From the NCBI RefSeq assembly GCF_022024115.1, contig NZ_CP091792.1:124001-188000 (forward strand): a stretch of DNA of 64,000 nucleotides. The letters are read 5' to 3'. The notes beneath the pieces are model-generated. The model did no database searches. It was given only the letters and a program-made list of their open reading frames with translations, and had not been told where the DNA came from. The position numbers and the translations under genes were made by a program. Below, in pieces: positions 8,780-17,500 of this stretch. Positions within the stretch are counted from its first letter, which is position 1. Each line of letters begins with the position of its first letter. The stretch is from Prevotella communis. Its GTDB lineage: Bacteria; Bacteroidota; Bacteroidia; Bacteroidales; Bacteroidaceae.

Positions 8780-9970
8780 ATGAAAAGAACTATTATTTGG
8801 ATTGCAGCACTCGTTGTGGGTGCTATATTAGGACTGTTGGGCATCGCATGGCTCGATGAGGTGATGAACTTTGTGGCTACTGTCTATACCCGTCTGTTCC
8901 AGCTGCTGGCGGTACCTACCATCGTGCTGGCTGTTATCACTACTTTTGCCACCTTCGGCTCGAATGGTTCTGGTAAGATATTTGGCCATACGCTGACTTA
9001 CACGTTATTGACCACCTTCGCTGCTGCTGCCGTTGGTGCTGCGCTCTACGTTATCGTAGCCCCTGGCTTACTGCCCTTAGAGGCTCTTAGTGGTGCCACC
9101 GTTCCCGAGGCTTCTGCGTCGGGTACTGCTTCTTATGCCGACCACCTTCTCTCGGTCATTCCCAACAACATCGTCCGTCCTTTCCTCGAAGGTAATGTCC
9201 TGTCGCTGCTATTGTTGGCCTTCGCCGTTGGTATTGGCCTGTCAAAACTACCCGACTCTGAAAACAAAGCGGTAGTCGTCAAGGGCTTGCTTGGCTTGCA
9301 GGATCTGCTCTTCCTGCTCATCCGCTGGCTCATCTGGACGCTCCCGTTGGGTATTGTGGCATTCTCGGCACAGTTGTCGGCACAGGTCAGTGCGGGTGTC
9401 GTGGCCGATTCCATCGGCAAATACGTGCTGGTGGTGTTGGGCGGCAACGTCATCCAGTTCTTTGTGGTACTGCCATTATTCCTGTTGGCAAAAGGACTGA
9501 ATCCTGTTCACGTCTTAGGAAAAATGATGCCTGCCGTGCTGATGGCGCTCTTCACGAAGAGTAGTGCGGCCACGCTGCCAGTGACGATGGAAACGGCGGA
9601 AAAGCGTCTTGGCATCAAAAAGAATGTAGCCCGTTTTGTGTTGCCTATCTGTACCACTATCAATATGAATGGTTGTGCGGCCTTTATCCTGGTTACCTCG
9701 TTGTTCGTGATGCAGCAGGATGGCACCGAACTCTCGTTGGGCACCATACTCCTCTGGCTGCTGATCAGCGTTGTCTCAGCAGTGGGAAATGCCGGTGTAC
9801 CGATGGGCTGTTTCTTCCTGACCCTTTCGCTGATGTCGGGCATCGGTGCGCCTGTCGCCGTATTAGGCATCATCCTGCCCATCTATACCATCATCGATAT
9901 GGTTGAAACGGCCGAAAATGTATGGTCTGATTCGTGCGTTTCAGCGATGGTAGACCGTGATTTTCAGTAA
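8780..9970 (+). CDS. dicarboxylate/amino acid:cation symporter (DAACS family)
   Basis: A 396-residue polytopic inner-membrane protein with about eight hydrophobic segments. The hallmark re-entrant motif FTKSSAATLPVT lies near residue 255 and the NMNG-type substrate/sodium site (TTINMNGCAAF) near 295. Family members couple Na+ or H+ to uptake of glutamate, aspartate, C4-dicarboxylates, serine or cystine. The NMNG instead of NMDGT motif does not settle the substrate. It is the third gene of the unit starting at 5884, two bases after the receptor gene, and lies directly before cysK, which carries the same operator. A cystine or other amino-acid substrate would therefore make sense but is not proven. 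Confidence 0.88.
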   Translation: MKRTIIWIAALVVGAILGLLGIAWLDEVMNFVATVYTRLFQLLAVPTIVLAVITTFATFGSNGSGKIFGHTLTYTLLTTFAAAAVGAALYVIVAPGLLPLEALSGATVPEASASGTASYADHLLSVIPNNIVRPFLEGNVLSLLLLAFAVGIGLSKLPDSENKAVVVKGLLGLQDLLFLLIRWLIWTLPLGIVAFSAQLSAQVSAGVVADSIGKYVLVVLGGNVIQFFVVLPLFLLAKGLNPVHVLGKMMPAVLMALFTKSSAATLPVTMETAEKRLGIKKNVARFVLPICTTINMNGCAAFILVTSLFVMQQDGTELSLGTILLWLLISVVSAVGNAGVPMGCFFLTLSLMSGIGAPVAVLGIILPIYTIIDMVETAENVWSDSCVSAMVDRDFQ

Positions 9971-9971
9971 A

Positions 9972-10042
9972 ATACCATAAATGTGGTATGTAAATAACAT
10001 GCTAGAGGTATTGTGGGGTTGGAAAAAACGCCGTAACTTTGC
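9972..10042 (+). promoter_or_regulatory. operator ATACC-N8-GGTAT plus promoter of cysK
   Basis: ATACC (9972-9976) and GGTAT (9985-9989) flank an 8-nt spacer, directly after the symporter stop codon. ATTGTGGGGTTG follows, with the -7 box TAACTTTGC at 10034-10042. The spacing is again 45 bp. This copy ties the operator to a gene of known function, cysteine synthase. Confidence 0.78.
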
Positions 10043-10124
10043 ACCGTCGGACAATAAGTTGTGATAACGATATATCGACATAACGTAATAACGAGAATAT
10101 TTTTTATTTTAAAAGGATAAGGTT

Positions 10125-11072
10125 ATGAGTAAAATTGCAAAACAGCTGACTGAGCTCGTCGGCAACACCCCACTTCTGGAGCTCAACAAGTATTCACAGG
10201 CAAAGGGTCTGGAGACTCCTGTTATTGCCAAAGTAGAGTTCTTTAATCCTGGCGGTAGCGTGAAGGATCGTATCGCACTGGCGATGATTGAGGATGCAGA
10301 GGCTAAGGGCATCTTGAAGCCCGGTGCCACCATCATCGAACCCACCAGCGGAAATACGGGCGTAGGACTGGCACTGGTATCAGCCGTCAAGGGCTACCAC
10401 CTTATCCTTACCATGCCCGAGACCATGAGTGTGGAGCGTCGTAACCTCGTGAAGGCCTATGGTGCTGAGGTTCGTCTCACCTCTGGAAAGGACGGCATGC
10501 CTGGTGCCATCCGCGCTGCCGAGGAATTGCGCGACTCTATCCCTGGTGCAGTAATCCTGCAGCAGTTTGAAAACGCTGCCAACCCCGCTAAGCACTATGC
10601 TACAACGGGTCCTGAGATCTGGCGCGATACTGACGGACAGGTGGATATCTTCATCGGTGGTGTGGGTACTGGCGGTACTATCAGCGGTACAGGTAAGTTC
10701 CTGAAGGAGCAGAACCCCAACATCCAGGTCATCGCCGTAGAGCCAAAGTCAAGTCCTGTGCTGAACGGTGGCCAGAGTGGTCCTCATAAGATTCAGGGTA
10801 TTGGTGCCGGCTTTATCCCCAAGACCTACGACTCTGACGTCATCGACGAGGTGTTCGATGTAGAGAACGATGATGCTATCCGTACTGGTCGTGAGATTGC
10901 TCAGCAGGAAGGCTTGCTGGTTGGTATCTCTGCAGGTGCTGCCCTCTATGCCGCTATCCAGGTGGCTAAGCGTCCTGAAAACAAGGGCAAGAAGATCGTA
11001 GTACTGCTGCCTGATACCGGTGAGCGCTATTTGAGTACGGTACTTTATGCTTTCGAGGACTATCCCTTGTAA
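10125..11072 (+). CDS. cysK: cysteine synthase A (O-acetylserine sulfhydrylase)
   Basis: A 315-residue PLP enzyme that makes cysteine from O-acetylserine and sulphide in the cytoplasm. The PLP lysine is Lys47 in NPGGSVKDR, the substrate loop is TSGNTG (74-79), and the phosphate-binding loop is [10 protein letters not shown] (181-190). The late SAGAA segment of the family is present. Length is normal. It is a single-gene unit: its own promoter at 10034-10042 carries the operator shared with two TonB-receptor units, and a terminator follows at 11091-11120. The leader between promoter and ATG is about 80 nt. Confidence 0.97.
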   Translation: MSKIAKQLTELVGNTPLLELNKYSQAKGLETPVIAKVEFFNPGGSVKDRIALAMIEDAEAKGILKPGATIIEPTSGNTGVGLALVSAVKGYHLILTMPETMSVERRNLVKAYGAEVRLTSGKDGMPGAIRAAEELRDSIPGAVILQQFENAANPAKHYATTGPEIWRDTDGQVDIFIGGVGTGGTISGTGKFLKEQNPNIQVIAVEPKSSPVLNGGQSGPHKIQGIGAGFIPKTYDSDVIDEVFDVENDDAIRTGREIAQQEGLLVGISAGAALYAAIQVAKRPENKGKKIVVLLPDTGERYLSTVLYAFEDYPL

Positions 11073-11090
11073 ATGAAACTATTAACAATA

Positions 11091-11120
11091 AAAAAGGCAT
11101 CCCGTGAGGATGCCTTTTTT
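11091..11120. terminator. bidirectional terminator between cysK and the CoA-transferase gene
   Basis: AAAAAGGCATCC, loop CGTGA, GGATGCCTTTTTT. The A-run before and T-run after the stem let it end transcription from both converging genes. Confidence 0.88.
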
Positions 11121-11135
11121 ATTGCTATATATTGC

Positions 11136-12641
11136 TTATTTCACATATTCTGCGAAGTCCGTCAGGTGCATGTCGCCCTTACGAGCCAGGGTGTCGTGCA
11201 TGGCGAAGGCGGCGGTCAGGTTGTGACGTGTCTGTCCCATCTTGGAAATCTTCAGGTAGTCCCACAACAGCTGCTTGTAGTCGGGGTGGGCACAGTTCTC
11301 AATAATGCACTCAGCGCGCTGGGCAGGGCTCTTTCCACGCAGGTCGGCAACACCCTGTTCGGTAACGATGATGTTCACATCGTGCTCTGAAGAGTCCTGG
11401 TGACTCACGAAGGGTACGATACTTGAGATGACGCCACCCTTGGCGGTAGAAGGACAGGTGAAGATACTGAGGTAGGCATTGCGGATGAAGTCGCCCGAGC
11501 CACCGATACCGTTCATCATCTTCACACCACTGATATGCGTAGAGTTCACGTTACCGTAGAGGTCGGCCTCGATGGCGGTGTTAATAGCGATAACGCCCAG
11601 TCGGCGGATCACCTCGGGTGAGTTGGAAATCTCGCTCTGACGCAGCGTCAGGTGATTCTTCATGTAGTCCATATTGTCGTAAACCTGCATCAGACAGTCG
11701 TTAGACACGGTGAGCGAGCAGGCAGATGCATCCTTTACACGGCCATTGAGCATCATCTCAATGACTGAGTTCTGAATCACCTCGGTATAGATATTGAAAT
11801 CGGGCACGTGCTTGTCTTCGCCCAGTGCACCCAGGATCGCGTTGGCAGTAGAACCTACACCGCTCTGCAGGGGCAGGAACTCCTTGGGGATACGTCCCTT
11901 GTGCATCTCCTCTACGAGGAACTCAGCGGTGAGGAAACCGATCTTCTCTGTCACGGGGTCGCTGTCCTTGAAAGCACGGGCCTCGTCGGGGATGTTACAT
12001 TCTACGACACCTACTACCTTGTCCTTGGGGATAGACACGTAGGGCACACCAATACGGTCGCTCACCTTCTCAATCATGATGGGCTTGCGGTAAGGGGGAT
12101 CAAGGGGTTCATACACGTCGTGGATGAACTTGGCATTGGGGTTGTGGAAACTATTTAATTCCAGAATGACGTGCTTGGCCAGGCGGGCTGCAGTGGGACT
12201 GATACCACCAGCGGCAGTCAGATAGACATGATAGTCGTTGCCCACCTCTTCGATGTCACACACTTCAAGGATAGCCCAGTCCAGATCACCATAGAAACCA
12301 TAGCGCAACTCCTGTGCCATGTGGCTCAGATGCAGGTCGTTATACGGAATCTCACCCAGGTTGACGTGCTTACGGAAATCTGGGTTGGTAGTGTAGGGGG
12401 CACGATACTTGATAGCCTGTGCATTGGCCATGTCACCATCGGTGCTCTGACCTGTTGAGGCACCAGTAAAGATACCAACCTTGAACTCGCGACCTGCTTC
12501 GTGCTCTTTGACGGCAAGCTTGGCCAACTCCTTTGTCGTTGCCTTGGCCACACCAGCGGGTGTGAAACCACTCATGGCAATGTTCTCTCCGTTTTTAATC
12601 AATGCTGCAGCCTCGGCTGCTGTGATACGTGTATAAGCCAT
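11136..12641 (-). CDS. acetyl-CoA hydrolase/transferase family, probable succinyl-CoA:acetate or propionate CoA-transferase
   Basis: A 501-residue cytoplasmic enzyme of the ACH1/Cat1 type. The predicted catalytic glutamate is Glu287 (IYTEVIQNS), next to the family loop LQSGVGSTANAI (258-269). The late region GIGGSGDFIRNAYLS and the segment EQGVADLRGKSPAQRA are typical of the family. In Bacteroidales such enzymes move CoA between succinyl-CoA and acetate or propionate at the end of fermentation, conserving the thioester bond. The exact acceptor is not readable. The start is ATG 12641. Upstream codons up to 12695 are open but overlap the promoter (12676-12684). It ends at the shared terminator with cysK. 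Confidence 0.9.
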   Translation of the reverse strand: MAYTRITAAEAAALIKNGENIAMSGFTPAGVAKATTKELAKLAVKEHEAGREFKVGIFTGASTGQSTDGDMANAQAIKYRAPYTTNPDFRKHVNLGEIPYNDLHLSHMAQELRYGFYGDLDWAILEVCDIEEVGNDYHVYLTAAGGISPTAARLAKHVILELNSFHNPNAKFIHDVYEPLDPPYRKPIMIEKVSDRIGVPYVSIPKDKVVGVVECNIPDEARAFKDSDPVTEKIGFLTAEFLVEEMHKGRIPKEFLPLQSGVGSTANAILGALGEDKHVPDFNIYTEVIQNSVIEMMLNGRVKDASACSLTVSNDCLMQVYDNMDYMKNHLTLRQSEISNSPEVIRRLGVIAINTAIEADLYGNVNSTHISGVKMMNGIGGSGDFIRNAYLSIFTCPSTAKGGVISSIVPFVSHQDSSEHDVNIIVTEQGVADLRGKSPAQRAECIIENCAHPDYKQLLWDYLKISKMGQTRHNLTAAFAMHDTLARKGDMHLTDFAEYVK

Positions 12642-12675
12642 CTCTGATTTTGTGTATTTTAGGAATAATCTGGCC

Positions 12676-12684
12676 GCAAAGATA
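12676..12684 (-). promoter_or_regulatory. -7 box of the CoA-transferase gene
   Basis: The minus-strand TATCTTTGC lies 35 bp before the ATG at 12641, with T-rich DNA upstream. It is divergent from the plus-strand promoter at 12749. Confidence 0.6.
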
Positions 12685-12748
12685 CGAAAAAACAAACGAA
12701 ATGCAAAAGAAATACCTATAATAGTGCAGTTTTTACATTCTTTTTTTG

Positions 12749-12757
12749 TAATTTTGC
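12749..12757 (+). promoter_or_regulatory. -7 box of the small membrane protein / OMP / helicase unit
   Basis: TAATTTTGC lies 22 bp before the ATG at 12780, preceded by a T-rich run. The short leader suggests transcription starts only a few bases before the gene. Confidence 0.6.
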
Positions 12758-12779
12758 ACGCAAAATTGAATATAAATTA

Positions 12780-13073
12780 ATGTATCAGAACCTGTTAAGA
12801 CTTTACACCATTATTTGTCTCTGGGCTATTCGACTGCAATTATGGGCCCAGGAAGAGGGTAGGGATGACCTGCCCTTAGGTCGCAGAGGCGACGATGGTG
12901 AGATGCTCTATTCGGAGGAGATGCTGGACTATCAGCCTTTCCATATCAGGTTCTCAGATATCATGATGGTAGTTTTCCTGATTGTCTGCTGCTATGTATT
13001 TGGTAAGATTTGGAAGGGATGCACGTATCTGATACTTGCTTTTGCTGCTTTCATGTATTTCTATATGCGATAA
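12780..13073 (+). CDS. small membrane protein of unknown function
   Basis: A 97-residue protein. An N-terminal hydrophobic leader ends near the AQ at residues 23-24. An acidic/basic stretch follows (EEGRDDLPLGRRGDDGEMLYSEEMLDYQ), then two hydrophobic segments (about 61-75 and 79-95) with MYFYMR at the end. No family is recognised. It begins its transcription unit and is 12 bp upstream of the outer-membrane beta-barrel gene, so a role near that protein is plausible. Good coding spacing and a promoter support it as real. Confidence 0.7.
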   Translation: MYQNLLRLYTIICLWAIRLQLWAQEEGRDDLPLGRRGDDGEMLYSEEMLDYQPFHIRFSDIMMVVFLIVCCYVFGKIWKGCTYLILAFAAFMYFYMR

Positions 13074-13085
13074 CTAAACTGGTTT

Positions 13086-15620
13086 ATGAATAGATTGTTT
13101 TTGGTATCTGCGCTGTTAGTGTGCTCATTAGGTATGTGGGCACAGGGCGTTGTTCGTGGTAAGGTTCTGGATAAGCAGAACGATGAAGTACTGCAGTTTG
13201 TAACTGTGCGTGTAACGGGTGCTGACGGGAAATTGGCAGGTGGCGGTATGACCGATGTGAAAGGCCAGTTCAATATACAGGGTCTTAAAGATGGTGCCTA
13301 TACACTTGAGATCACCTTGATGGGCTATAAGTCGGCTGTGCGTCGTTTTCAGGTGACTCCCGAGAAACGCAATATTCATTATAACGCTATCTACCTGGCG
13401 GAAGATCAGAAAATGCTGAAGGAGGTGCAGGTCACTGGTCAGCGTTCACAGATGAAGCTCGAGGTAGATCGTAAAACCTTCACCGTTGACGAGGTGCTGG
13501 CAGCTGCTGGTGGTAGTGTCAGTGACCTGTTGGAGAATATACCTTCGGTAGAGGTGACCACCGATGGTGAGATTTCTCTGCGTGGCAACTCCAGTGTGGA
13601 GGTGTGGATCAATGGTAAGAGCAGCGGACTGACCAGCGACAACCGTGCCGAGATCCTGCAGCAGATACCAGCCGAGAGCATTGAGCGTATCGAAGTTATC
13701 GACAACCCCAGTGCTAAATATTCACCTGAGGGAACTGCCGGTATTATCAATATCATTCTGAAGCGCGACCGTCGTGCCGGCTATTATGGCTCTGTCCAGA
13801 CGGGTGTGAACAACCAGAAAGGCTGGAACGTGGGTGGTAACATCAACTATTCCTCCAAGTGGGTGGATGCCTATGCCAATATTGGCTATCGTAAACGTAA
13901 GGGTGATGGCGGCAATATGAGCGATCAGCGCTATCGTACCAGCGCGAGTTCTCCTTTCAGCAGCTATCAGTTCAGTGAGGGCGAGAACAATAATAATGGC
14001 GGCGGACTCTTTGCACGTGCCGGACTGACTTTCCATCTGAGTGATAACGATGATTTGTCGCTGGGTGGTATGACGATGCAGGGCAACCACTCTAACGACA
14101 ACCTGACCACTTACGAATATGGTACATTTGGTGCCGACGGTTCTAAGGTGGCCGATCGCAAGCTGCGCCGTCAGACTTGGGGCGATGGTGATCACCATAT
14201 GTATAATGTGGAACTGTCATACACACACAAGTTCAACGAGAGTGGCACGCACAAGTTGGATGCTATGGTGGAGTTTAATAAATGGAATGGTGACGGCTCC
14301 AATGAATACCTCAACGATACCACGTCGTTATTAACTTCGCTGAGCTCCTATAGCTATCAGTATCGCCCAATGGATATGAACAACCGCCACTGGGAGGCTC
14401 GTCTTGACTATGAGAACCAGATTAATGAGAACTTTAAGATTGAGGCAGGCTACGAAGGACGTTTCTCGCATGAGAATACGCCGCAGAGCAGTTTTGAGTA
14501 TGCCAGTGTAGGACAGGCCGAGCGACTCTCACCTGCAGATGGGCGTTTGCAGGAGGATCCTTTCTTCTACAACCGCTTCATCTACGACAGTGATATCCAT
14601 GCCCTCTATGCCACAACCAACATGAAGTTCGGTAAGTTGGGTGTGATGGCTGGCCTGCGTGGTGAATATTGGAAGGTGGATACGAGGAGTATCGACAATT
14701 ATCAGACGGAGACACCTTTTAAGAAGGACTATTTCCAGCTGTTCCCCTCGCTCTTCCTGAACTACGAACTGACACCTACATCACAGATCCAGTTGAACGT
14801 AACCCGTCGTCTGCGTCGTCCCTGGGGCGGACAGCTCAACTCGTTCAAGAATACGCGTGATGCCTCGATGATTGAGTTCGGTAACCCCGAGCTGACACCT
14901 GAGTTCACCAATGCCTTCTCGCTGAACTACCTGAAGACATGGGCTGCCCATACGTTGTCTGTAGGTACCTACTATCGTCCTACTACCGACGTGATGCAGC
15001 GCATCCGCTATCAGGGCCTCTATGAGGGACAGAACGTGATGTACATGACCAACCTCAACGTGGCTAAGAGTCAAAGCGCCGGTGCCGAGGTGATCCTGAA
15101 GGACAAGTTCTTCCGCATTCTCGACCTCACCACCACGCTGAATGCCTACTATTACAAGTTGGACGGTTTCTCTACTGTTGTGGAGGGTCAGACCGTGACA
15201 GGCGAGGGCAACGAGAACTTTGCATGGGATGCCCGTGTGTTGGCTTCTGTTATCCTGCCTTATAGCATTTCTGTGCAGGCTACGGGCAACTACCGTTCCC
15301 GCTCAGTGATTACGCAGGGACACCGCAAGGCTAATGGTTCGCTCGATCTGGGTCTGCGTAAGACATTCCTGAACAAGACCTTTGCTTTGGCGCTCAACTG
15401 GCGCGACGTGTTCAATACGCGTCAGTTTGAGAACTATACCGAGGGTCCAACATTCTGGCGCCATCAGAAAAACTGGCGCGACCCACGTATCAACCTGCAG
15501 TTGACGTGGAACTTTGGAAATATGACAAGAAAGAAGACCGACCGCGATCGTGAAGACGGCCAGGGTGGCAACGATGAGGAGAATACCTTTGGCGGCGGAG
15601 GCGGCGGCTTCGATGAGTAA
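13086..15620 (+). CDS. outer-membrane beta-barrel family protein with carboxypeptidase-like N-domain
   Basis: An 844-residue protein. The signal peptide ends near residue 20 (GMWAQG). A carboxypeptidase-regulatory-like domain follows (about 22-110), then a plug-like region with VSDLLENIPSVEVTTDGEISLRG, WINGK and the GTAGIINIILKR signature of the 'outer membrane beta-barrel' TonB-receptor relatives, then a long barrel. The tail is unusual: a basic RKKTDRDRED stretch followed by an acidic/Gly-rich end with seven consecutive glycines. Unlike SusC it has no SusD partner. It lies between the small membrane protein (12-bp gap) and a DEAD-box helicase (15-bp gap). The substrate is unknown. Confidence 0.88.
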   Translation: MNRLFLVSALLVCSLGMWAQGVVRGKVLDKQNDEVLQFVTVRVTGADGKLAGGGMTDVKGQFNIQGLKDGAYTLEITLMGYKSAVRRFQVTPEKRNIHYNAIYLAEDQKMLKEVQVTGQRSQMKLEVDRKTFTVDEVLAAAGGSVSDLLENIPSVEVTTDGEISLRGNSSVEVWINGKSSGLTSDNRAEILQQIPAESIERIEVIDNPSAKYSPEGTAGIINIILKRDRRAGYYGSVQTGVNNQKGWNVGGNINYSSKWVDAYANIGYRKRKGDGGNMSDQRYRTSASSPFSSYQFSEGENNNNGGGLFARAGLTFHLSDNDDLSLGGMTMQGNHSNDNLTTYEYGTFGADGSKVADRKLRRQTWGDGDHHMYNVELSYTHKFNESGTHKLDAMVEFNKWNGDGSNEYLNDTTSLLTSLSSYSYQYRPMDMNNRHWEARLDYENQINENFKIEAGYEGRFSHENTPQSSFEYASVGQAERLSPADGRLQEDPFFYNRFIYDSDIHALYATTNMKFGKLGVMAGLRGEYWKVDTRSIDNYQTETPFKKDYFQLFPSLFLNYELTPTSQIQLNVTRRLRRPWGGQLNSFKNTRDASMIEFGNPELTPEFTNAFSLNYLKTWAAHTLSVGTYYRPTTDVMQRIRYQGLYEGQNVMYMTNLNVAKSQSAGAEVILKDKFFRILDLTTTLNAYYYKLDGFSTVVEGQTVTGEGNENFAWDARVLASVILPYSISVQATGNYRSRSVITQGHRKANGSLDLGLRKTFLNKTFALALNWRDVFNTRQFENYTEGPTFWRHQKNWRDPRINLQLTWNFGNMTRKKTDRDREDGQGGNDEENTFGGGGGGFDE

Positions 15621-15635
15621 CAATTAAAATTCACT

Positions 15636-17435
15636 ATGAAGACATTTGAAGAATTAGGCGTGAGCGTAGAGATACGCCGAGCCATTGAAGAGATGGGATT
15701 CGTACAGCCAATGCCTGTACAGGAAGAAGTAATCCCAAGACTACTAACCAGTAAGCGCGATATGATTGCGCTGGCACAGACAGGTACAGGTAAGACGGCA
15801 TCATTTGGCATTCCTTTGCTGATGCGCCTTGAGGAAACCTTAAACCTCAAAACTCAAGACTCAAACCTTCCACAGGCTTTGGTGTTGAGTCCTACGCGTG
15901 AGCTCTGCTTACAGATTGCCGATGATTTGCGCGATTTCTCGAAATATATGGAGGGCGTTCATGTGGAGGCCGTCTATGGCGGTGCTGCTATCGAACAGCA
16001 GATACGCGCCTTGAAGATGGGTGCTCAGGTTATCGTGGCTACCCCGGGCCGACTCATTGACCTGAAAAATCGTGGCTATGCCAAACTGGAGAATGTGCGT
16101 AATATCGTACTCGATGAGGCCGATGAAATGCTGAATATGGGCTTCTCGGAAGCCATCAACGAGATTTTTGAGTCGCTCCCTGAGGAGCATAGCACGCTGA
16201 TGTTCTCAGCTACAATGAGCCGCGAGGTAGAGCGTGTGGCCAAGAAATACCTGACTGACTACGAAGAGGTGGTGGTAGGTTCGCGTAACGAGGGTGCCGA
16301 GAGCGTGAATCATATCTATTATATGGTGCAGGCCAAGGATAAGTATCTGGCCTTGAAGCGCATTGTTGACTATTATCCCAAGATTTTCGCTATTATCTTC
16401 TGCCGTACCAAACTGGAGACGCAGGAGATAGCAGATAAACTGATTCGTGACGGCTATAATGCAGAGTCGTTGCATGGCGACCTCTCGCAGCAGCAGCGCG
16501 ACCTTACGATGCAGAAATTCCGTCAGCACCTCACACAACTTCTTGTGGCTACCGATGTGGCAGCCCGAGGATTGGATGTGGACGACCTGACGCATGTCAT
16601 CAACTTTGGTTTGCCCGATGATATCGAGAGCTATACCCACCGTTCCGGTCGTACGGGTCGTGCTGGTAAGAAGGGCACCAGTATCTCTATCGTTCACTCA
16701 AAGGAGAAACACAAGATTCGTGATATCGAGAAGATTATCGGTAAGAAATTCATAGAAACGCCCATTCCATCGGCTGAGGAGATCTGTAAGAAGCAGCTCT
16801 ATAAGGTGATGGATCAGATAGTAAAGACCGACGTCAACGACGATGAAATCGCACCTTTCCTGCAGGATATCAGTCGTTACTTTGAATTTATCGACAAGGA
16901 CGAACTCATTAAGAAGATTGTGTCGCTGGAGTTTGGTAAGTTCCTGGCTTACTATGCTGATGCCCCCGAGATTGAGGCACCTGTCAGGGAAAAGGAGAAG
17001 AAACCCCAGACCGACCGTGAGAAGCGCATGAACAAGGCTCAGAAGGGCTTTAGGCGCCTCTTCATTAACCTTGGTAAGAAGGATGGCTTCTTCCCTGGCG
17101 TGCTGATGCAGACGCTCAACCGTTACGTAGGAGGCCGCCAGGAGGTAGGACATATCGACCTGCTCGACACCATCTCATATTTTGAGGTACCCGAGAAGGA
17201 TGCCCGTAAGGTGATGACGCAACTCACCGGTATCCGTTACAAGGGTCGTACCGTGCGTTGTAATTCGGAGGACGACAAGCAGACGAATAATCCTGCACCA
17301 GCCAAGAGAAAGATGAAGAAGGACGACTGGCGTGCGTTGATGAACAATCAATCTCCCCGTGTGGACTTCAAGGGCGAAATACCCGATTTCAGCGAAGAGG
17401 GCTGGGCTCGCAGGAAACCGAAGAAAAAGAAATAA
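15636..17435 (+). CDS. deaD: DEAD-box ATP-dependent RNA helicase with DbpA-type RNA-binding domain
   Basis: A 599-residue cytoplasmic helicase for RNA unwinding, ribosome assembly or mRNA turnover. Visible motifs: Walker A AQTGTGKT (47-54), PTREL (86-90), DEAD (160-163), SAT (191-193) and HRSGRTGR (335-342). A basic linker precedes a DbpA-like RNA-binding domain (about 470-545), and the tail is lysine-rich. A small in-frame repeat patch (15843-15870, residues about 70-80) lies between Walker A and motif Ia, where most homologues have a short loop. It is the last gene of the unit, ended by the terminator at 17443-17480. The symbol follows the CsdA/DeaD group and could equally be cshA. Confidence 0.93.
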   Translation: MKTFEELGVSVEIRRAIEEMGFVQPMPVQEEVIPRLLTSKRDMIALAQTGTGKTASFGIPLLMRLEETLNLKTQDSNLPQALVLSPTRELCLQIADDLRDFSKYMEGVHVEAVYGGAAIEQQIRALKMGAQVIVATPGRLIDLKNRGYAKLENVRNIVLDEADEMLNMGFSEAINEIFESLPEEHSTLMFSATMSREVERVAKKYLTDYEEVVVGSRNEGAESVNHIYYMVQAKDKYLALKRIVDYYPKIFAIIFCRTKLETQEIADKLIRDGYNAESLHGDLSQQQRDLTMQKFRQHLTQLLVATDVAARGLDVDDLTHVINFGLPDDIESYTHRSGRTGRAGKKGTSISIVHSKEKHKIRDIEKIIGKKFIETPIPSAEEICKKQLYKVMDQIVKTDVNDDEIAPFLQDISRYFEFIDKDELIKKIVSLEFGKFLAYYADAPEIEAPVREKEKKPQTDREKRMNKAQKGFRRLFINLGKKDGFFPGVLMQTLNRYVGGRQEVGHIDLLDTISYFEVPEKDARKVMTQLTGIRYKGRTVRCNSEDDKQTNNPAPAKRKMKKDDWRALMNNQSPRVDFKGEIPDFSEEGWARRKPKKKK

Positions 17436-17442
17436 TAGAAAT

Positions 17443-17480
17443 AAAAGAAAAAGAGAGGGCTGACCTCTCTTTTCTTTTAT
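17443..17480. terminator. bidirectional terminator between the helicase and the topA operon end
   Basis: A stem of AAAAGAGAGG and CCTCTCTTTT around GCTGA, with A- and T-rich flanks on both sides. It serves both converging units. Confidence 0.82.
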
Positions 17481-17500
17481 ATATAAGTACTACGCTTTCT

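Noticed and set aside
11073..11390. Plus-strand frame after cysK
   Set aside because: It crosses the terminator at 11091-11120 and is antisense to the CoA-transferase gene.
12642..12695. Longer CoA-transferase start at 12695
   Set aside because: The extension overlaps the -7 box at 12676-12684 and adds residues not fitting the family start.
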